Source: Holothuria scabra
Taxonomy: Eukaryota; Echinodermata; Holothuroidea; Aspidochirotida; Holothuriidae
NCBI GenBank assembly: GCA_037179385.1
Contig: CM074200.1
Coordinates: forward strand, 34,227,884 to 34,291,883
Direction: 5' to 3'
DNA: 64,000 bases
This document shows positions 58,679 through 64,000 of this stretch, piece after piece (positions within the stretch are counted from its first letter, which is position 1; every line of letters begins with the position of its first letter). Position numbers and translations under genes: made by a program. The notes under the pieces were generated by a model, which saw nothing but the letters and a program-made list of their open reading frames with translations, ran no database searches and had not been told where the DNA came from.

Positions 58679-60774
58679 GTGAGTTAACATTTTGCATATT
58701 TTGAAAAGTTAAGATTGTTCATTCCCAGTATGAATGTGACTTGGTAAAACCTTTTCCAGCTATAGGCCCTTTTCAGCTACAGGCCCTTTTCCAAATAGAA
58801 ATTTTAAAGGATTTTGGGATAAAATGTTGGTATAACACGTTACTGTTGCAAAATATGACACACACCAAATGTGTGGAAAAATTTGGGAAATCGGGAAGCT
58901 CCTTATACCAACATTTCGGCATCTAGAGGGAAATTTTGGCAATTAAGGAAACTTTCCCTTTTCCACATATGAAAGTATAGGGAGAATTGTGGGAAAAATT
59001 TACTCTCTTCATGGGAAATAATTTTGTCAATGCCAAGATACAGTACCTTGTGAAAAAAAGAAATGGAGATTTTGGATCTGACTGTTTTTTAAAGGTCCTG
59101 AAATTCTTAGTGAAGAACCTTAATATTTATGGGGAAATCATGAAAATTTATGGAATTTTGTCATTTTGAATGTTTAAGAACCATGTTAGAAGAGGACAGA
59201 ACTTTTTTTTAGACTCTTTGGAGCAATGTTTGTTATGGATAGCAATCCTGCTCTTCTTCTCAATATTCTTCATTATCCCAATTCCTGTATGAACTAGTAT
59301 TAGTGATACATTCTCAACATGCCAATGACAAGATGCATCCCCCCCCCCACCTTGTCATTATTAACTTTTAATTGCCAGCTGTCATGTAAATAGTTATATG
59401 AAATTCTAGACTTTATTATCAATGCAATTGCTCTGAATATCTGTGGAGAATTTTATCATGAAGAATTTCATCACGGTGTACAGTTCCGACATGTTTTAAA
59501 GGTTATCCGCAAATGTGTCAAAACTGGAGAAATTGCTCATAGCAGACAATGCCGCTAATTTGCATGAATTACAAAGGAACTGATCTATCACTGCCAGCCA
59601 CTGAGATAAAAGTTTTGATAACCGTTGCAAAGAGTCCCATAAGAAACCTCAGATCAAAGTAGGCAATTGTTGTAGGATTACTTGTGTGTGAATGAGTAAG
59701 ATCCTCTTCAAAGAGTTAAGGTCAACAGTGCTTAACAAAAGTGCCAGAGAAACCTGTCAATCAAAGTTTGATACTTAAATAAGAGGACTGTTTTATCAAG
59801 GTACCTAGTGTTCAACAGATATGGCTGTTGTGTCTTCAATCTTACAGCTTCCTGCTAAATCACTTCATGAGAACACATCCAGGACAGAATCACTGCAGTG
59901 TACTTTGAGTTTAAATCATTGCTTGAGGCAACAGTTAGGAACACAATTGACTGAATTAGCTATAGTTGACAAACTAGAGCAAAAATGTATTGTTAGTTTC
60001 ACTGAATGACTGGAGTGGCCAAATGTGTTTAGGACTGTAGGGCTATGACCAAATATACTTGGGCAAAAAGTTTTCAATACCTCGAGTTGAGGTGGGAGGG
60101 GGAGCCATACTCTTTACAGTATGTGGGACTGCCCCACTCTTACTTCCTTTATCTGGTAGGCAGTACCACATGTTTTATATGCCATGCCAATCGGGACCCA
60201 GTTTAGGTGCAAATCTAAATGAAAGGTTTTCATTGCACAAACAAACTTCCGTGAGTTTCCCAGGTAATAGGGAATAGAGTTTATTGTGTAAATTGGTAAT
60301 CAAGGTAAGAGCACCAGTAGTGTAGCATTGTTCTCATATCCAGGGCCTGATGAAACAGTTAGTCAACAGTCAAAATGGTATAAGGGTGTGAAGTGTCATC
60401 AGTGTGTTAGATACAACTTTGTTGCCATGGCTACAACACTTTTGTGACCTTTAAAAGTATTTCACCAGCCTTATGCAAGAAATGCCAAAGTAGATCCTCA
60501 TTTTTGGTCACAATGTGGTGCCATTAAACTCATTTATGTAAAAGACATCTGTTATCATTTTTCAAATTTCATTACAAAGAAATTCAAAATGTTGATCTTG
60601 AGATGACTTTACTAGTATTCCAGCTGTTGAAGGTTTGTCCTTTCCTTACAAAATATTATTGTTGCCCCTGATATGTAAAATGTACTCTTAACCAAACCTT
60701 TGTCAAGAGATAAGTATGATTACAGGACACACTTTAATTGGGAGGCAAGCCCACCAAGGAAGAAAACATTTTGC

Positions 60775-61000
60775 TGATCTAGTGGTGGAGCACATGCTTC
60801 TCATATGGTTTGATTCCGAGGTTGAGTACACCAAAGATTTTGTGAATGGAACCTACCGCCATAATGCTCTGCATAATATGCAATGAGTAGGGATATTAAT
60901 CCAGTGTCCACCACTGGGTAACAAAACCATGGACTTTGCTAGATCAAACCAAAAGGTTTAAAACCCTTTCTAACTAACTATTTTACACAAAAAGGAAGAA
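60775..61000 (+). mobile_element. tRNA-derived SINE (last intron)
   Basis: GATCTAGTGGTGGAGCACAT contains an A-box-like TAGTGGTGGAGC, and TGGTTTGATTCCGAGG is a good B box. Downstream CACCAAAGATTTT, GCTCTGCATAATATGCAATG and a CTAACTAACT tail correspond to the SINE at 47505-47760 with considerable divergence. Confidence 0.65.
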
Positions 61001-61597
61001 ACATATGTTGAATTTTCATTTAGGGTGAATAAATATCATTGGTGCTTGTGAAGCAAATAAAAAACAAGGTAGGACAATGGACTGAGCAGAAAAGTAGCAA
61101 ATTCACAGCTTTCTAGACAAACAAGGATATTTTACTTTCATTGCATGTAAATTTATTTTTCTTGCCCTTATGTTTAACAGCCTGATAAAATTTACACCGC
61201 TGGTTTAGTTCATTGAAAACCTATAAATACTGCACGCATTTGTTGAATGCTAAGGAAGCAGGTGCTAGTTTTAGGCAAACAGCCACTTTTGCATAAATTC
61301 GAGGAACCAAACAGTATTTCTAAAAGCTTTTCCTTTGCTTTTCAAGCTAAGAAAGTCCCAGAAGCTATAATGCCCCACAAATTTTTACTTTGGCATAGCA
61401 GTTATTTGTTAAGCAGTCAAGGTAAAGCTGTGAAGTAATCTTTTTGATGTAGCACTTAATCATCCAGCAGACTATTTGCTGCCCTCCCACCTCCCATCAC
61501 AAGCTTATTAAAGATGTGTGGACATGCATGTTGTGCATGTGTAGGGTTTTGTGTGTTTTGAAGTTGTACCCAAGTAGCTGGCAGCTGGTTCAGTTGG

Positions 61598-61797
61598 CCT
61601 TTGGTGGATTCCTTCAGCCTTTGGTGGGTTCCTACAGCCTTTGGTGGGTTCCTTCAGCCTTTGGTGGTTTCCTTCAGCCTTTGGTGGGTTCCTTCAGCCT
61701 TTGGTGGGTTCCATCAGCCTTTGGTGGGTTCCTTCAGCCTTTGGTGGGTTCCATCAGCCTTTGGTGGGTTCCTTCAGCCTTTGGTGGGTTCCTTCAG
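61598..61797. repeat. 20-bp minisatellite inside dispersed repeat (last intron)
   Basis: Ten units of CCTTTGGTGGGTTCCTTCAG with few substitutions (GGATTCC, CCTACAG, GGTTTCC and two CCATCAG variants). As 20 is not a multiple of three, all three forward frames stay open and yield the same repetitive peptide, giving false ORFs up to 130 codons. The array abuts a family C repeat and seems to have grown from its GGGTCCATCAGCCT segment. Confidence 0.95.
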
Positions 61798-62010
61798 CCT
61801 TATGTCATCGTAATTTTACTGTCTACATGCATTTCTAATCCTACATCCTCAGTGAAATTGAGGGAATCAAGAGGTATTTTAGTGTACAACCATCCATTAT
61901 ACAATTAAGCAAAGAAGTGGAAAGATTTAAGCTAAAGTACCCCAGTTATGCCAGACTAAGGAGATCATTCTCTGACTGTTCGGATTTGTCTTAACTATTC
62001 ACTTAAGTGA
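61798..62010. repeat. Dispersed repeat (family C), second copy
   Basis: GTCTACATGCATTTCTAATC, AGTGAAATTGAGGGAATCAA, AGTGTACAACCATCCATTAT and CCCCAGTTATGCCAGACTAA match 38850-39065 in order. The left part of the repeat has been replaced by the 20-bp minisatellite. Confidence 0.6.
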
Positions 62011-62149
62011 CATTACCATACAGGTGTATGTGTCTTTTTGGAAGAAAAAGGCAAGGCATGAGCATCTCCAACAAGCTTTTATTGAAACAACAACTAAATC
62101 TCAAAAACTTCATCTTATTTTTCTTCCAAATATCCTTTATAATATATAA

Positions 62150-62785
62150 GGACTAAAAGGTATTTTCCAGAGACTAAAATCATTGGCTTCAAAGTATGCA
62201 GAAACATTTTATCTTTCAGGAGGTGAAAACTGCATCTATATATAGTATACTGCATTAGAAAGCTAATAATTTTCAAAAAAAAAAAATTTTTTAGTGCATT
62301 ATGGGGAATCAGTGATGTCATTTTAGGGCATTAACTTAAAATTGCTTACAATGTACTTATAATTGTGATGCCATTGCAGGGTATATCAAGTAACATCTAT
62401 AGGAAAAGCTATTCCAACATTGTCAAATTTTGAAGGCAAACAAGATGTTGAATTATAAAGAAAAACAAAAGGAATCTGAGAAAATGTTCCCACGTTACAT
62501 AACTTTTTGTGAAAAACTGGAGGTATTTTTTTTTGAGAAAAATAACCAATCTTTAAAGTGAGATATAGTGAGTTAGGAAAAAGATATTGCAACCAGGTTT
62601 AGAAGACATGGGGCCCGTTCCACAAAGAGTTACGCACAATCTTAGGTTTGATTTACTGTTGACTTAAGTATGGGGAATCAAACTTAAGATTGTGCGTAAC
62701 TCTTTGTGGAATGGGCGCATGGTCTGGAATATTTTGGGTCTTTCTTGCAAGACCTTAATGAAATGCCACCAGAATGTGCCTTTAA
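62150..62785 (+). mobile_element. TTAA-type element, family B, copy 3, interrupted
   Basis: AGGTATTTTCCAGAGACTAA, AATCAGTGATGTCATTTTAG, CATTGCAGGGTATATCAAGT and TGTGCCTTTAA follow copy 1 (6394-6967). It is split at GACATG|GTCTGGAATATTTT by the palindromic MITE at 62611-62718. Confidence 0.65.
62611..62718. mobile_element. Palindromic MITE 'GGGGCCCGTTCCAC', copy 2, nested
   Basis: It is nearly identical to 47894-48009, including GTTACGCACAATCTTAGGTT on the left arm and AACTTAAGATTGTGCGTAAC on the right arm. CATG flanks both sides (62607-62610 and 62718-62721). Compared with the uninterrupted family B copy (GGACATGGTGCGGAATATTT), the insertion point is precise, with a 3-4 bp duplication. Confidence 0.8.
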
Positions 62786-62843
62786 ATAATGGCTGTTCAA
62801 GGTAGACCAATGAGCCATTCCTTGTAATTTTCACAACTCAGTT

Positions 62844-63017
62844 CAGTGGCATAGCCACGGGATGGTTTTGTGAGTAACAACCCCTCATGAACCAACCTTG
62901 TAATGCAAAAAACATCTAAAATAGTGTTTCTTTTGCTCTCTATCCTTAGACTTTTCCCTCATGTTGTGCCCCAACCACCCCCCCCCCCTTCATGATGCAA
63001 TCCTGGCTATGCCACTG
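62844..63017. mobile_element. hAT-type MITE 'CAGTGGCATAGCCA' (last intron)
   Basis: The termini CAGTGGCATAGCCACGG and TCCTGGCTATGCCACTG are inverted repeats. The flanks ACTCAGTT (62836-62843) and ATTGAGTT (63018-63025) match at 6 of 8. It contains a C-run (62978-62988). 174 bp, non-coding. Confidence 0.75.
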
Positions 63018-64000
63018 ATTGAGTTATCAAAGTATTGTCACGTGATCCCCAGATGCCTTTCATGAAATTGGATAGACTACTACAGTAATCTAAATAAGGG
63101 TGACTGTTTTCCCTTTCAGAAATGACTTTGTCAAAAATAAGTTTTTGCAAGGTTATAATTCAAAGGAAAACTGCCTTGGTAGATTTACAGTAGCCATATC
63201 TTTGCTTAGTTAAGTTTTTGAACAGTAAATATATGATATTGTGATGAAAGTTATAGTCTGTAGGTCAAAAAGTATTTCATAGACATTCCCTCTCTGGTTG
63301 GGTGATCTGAGGTCAAAATTTGAGCCACCATAGTGAATAAAACTACAAAGAATTGGAATCACAGTGTCCCTTTGCATTAATTATCATTTTTTCCCATAGT
63401 TTTGGTCATTCAGTGAAAGAAGGTCAGGTTTTCTATTTCAGATATTCAGAAGATGCAAATACTTTCAAAAAACCTACTGTGGAGCCCAGTTACTCAGAAA
63501 GGGTCATTGCTAACCCATCTATCTGAGTTATGGAGCATTGATCTGAGGGAGGGGGGATATTCCCCCCAATGAAAATATTTGGGGTAGACATATAGTTTTG
63601 CCTCCCAATAATTCAGGCTCAACAAAGAGAAATTTAACAGGCATTGAAAAAAAAAAAACAGGCAGAATAAACAGAATATAACATTGCAGTACACACAGAT
63701 GACTTGTAGGGCTTCCAGATATGTCTGTTTGAGCTATTAAAATAATTATGCTGCATTTATTTTATAAATGTGCCATCCATGTATGTTTTGTGTGTATGTT
63801 AGTCATATATAATGTGTAAACGATACCTTGCTGGGTACAGACCGCTCACGAGAGCTCAAGCATCGCACGTCTTTCCTCGCTCAAGCGGAGCTCAAAATTG
63901 GCGAAGCTACCCGAAAATTCGGACTCTGCAATGAGCTCTGTCACGTGATATGCATGAGCCTGCCCTCCCTTGTGGCATTCACATGCTGCATGATTTAAAC
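63018..64000. other. Right end of window, intronic; no exon recognised
   Basis: AT-rich until about 63830. The last ~150 bp is more GC-rich with CTCACGAGAGCTCAAGC and GAGCTCTGTCACGTGATATG, perhaps the start of another dispersed element. Acceptor-like sites at 63118 and 63440 lead into sequence that is not LRR-like and stops soon. Confidence 0.4.

Larger units (their letters stand above)
33922..64000 (+). other. LRRIQ1: LRRIQ1-like gene, 5' part (gene span; continues beyond window)
   Basis: Eleven coding exons with matching splice phases encode an acidic start, a helical region, an IQ motif (residues 331-341, I-Q-x3-R-S-x3-R), a ~120-residue charged coiled coil (about 344-463), a long low-complexity segment, and SDS22-type LRRs (about 868-967). 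This order matches vertebrate LRRIQ1, a protein of ~1700 residues whose transcripts are reported mainly from testis and ciliated cells. Its molecular role is not well defined. The window holds about the first 55%. Observed: exon structure and motifs. Known: family architecture. Inferred: orthology, from order and from the N-terminal D/E-x-AEI-x-EL-x-L-type start. Alternatives are other LRR-IQ or LRR coiled-coil ciliary proteins such as CEP97 or LRRCC1, but their domain order differs. Confidence 0.8.

Noticed and set aside
59503..59582. Candidate extra LRR exon (frame reads NVSKLEKLLIADN, then a stop)
   Set aside because: It looks LRR-like, but the upstream AG has no pyrimidine tract, the phase does not fit the phase-1 donor at 58678, and no donor precedes the TGA.
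59821..60009. Acceptor-like TCTTCAATCTTACAG followed by an open frame
   Set aside because: With the required phase the frame stops after three codons (ACT TCC TGC TAA), and the alternative frame is not LRR-like.
61516..61908. 130-codon ORF and two overlapping ORFs rich in F-L-Q-P-L-V-G
   Set aside because: They are translations of the 20-bp minisatellite in different frames, an artefact of tandem repetition.
63119..63151. Possible mini-exon after TTTTCCCTTTCAG
   Set aside because: It encodes only ~11 residues (KMTLSKISFCK) unrelated to the LRR pattern, with a poor donor.
63441..63560. Good acceptor TTTTCTATTTCAG at 63440 followed by an open frame
   Set aside because: Phase-compatible, but the peptide is not LRR-like and runs into a G/C-rich dispersed-repeat segment before a stop, without a convincing donor.

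Overview
This is a eukaryotic (metazoan) window, not a bacterial, phage or plasmid one. It is AT-rich, has no long intact ORFs outside one exon, carries canonical GT-AG splice sites, and is packed with degraded transposable elements and minisatellites. The repeat style (hAT-type MITEs with 8-bp target duplications, TTAA-flanked MITEs, tRNA-derived SINEs, 5'-truncated LINEs) suits an aquatic invertebrate. A deuterostome such as an echinoderm is plausible, but I cannot prove the species from sequence alone.

The only protein-coding gene I can support is the 5' half of one gene on the + strand, from about 33.9 kb to beyond the right edge. Eleven coding exons (34051-58678) join in phase into 967-968 codons. 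The order is an acidic N-terminus, helical segments, one IQ motif, a very long Glu/Lys/Arg-rich coiled-coil exon, and SDS22-type leucine-rich repeats. This matches LRRIQ1 (leucine-rich repeat and IQ domain-containing 1). The remaining LRR and C-terminal exons must lie past position 64000, because I found no convincing exon in the last 5.3 kb.

Layout: 1-33.9 kb is intergenic or unassigned and holds many mobile-element remnants. These include two arrays of a ~65-bp minisatellite in opposite orientation, a poly(A)-tailed insertion with 17-bp target duplication, LINE protein fragments at 9.2 and 10.5 kb, a pair of MITEs carrying telomere-like repeats, and nested hAT-type insertions at 28.8-31.6 kb. 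From 33.9 kb on, the repeats sit in the introns of the LRRIQ1-like gene. Examples are a truncated LINE inserted into a TTAA MITE in the first coding intron, two abutting hAT-type insertions in the intron between coding exons 6 and 7, a 39-bp minisatellite just upstream of coding exon 11, and a 20-bp minisatellite in the last intron.

I found no operon, CRISPR array, prokaryotic defence system or viral genome. The points most worth a second look are the transposon stratigraphy (clean insertions inside other elements), a 34-bp perfect-palindrome insertion with an exact 8-bp target duplication, minisatellites arising inside dispersed repeats, and tandem splice acceptors in the LRRIQ1-like gene.
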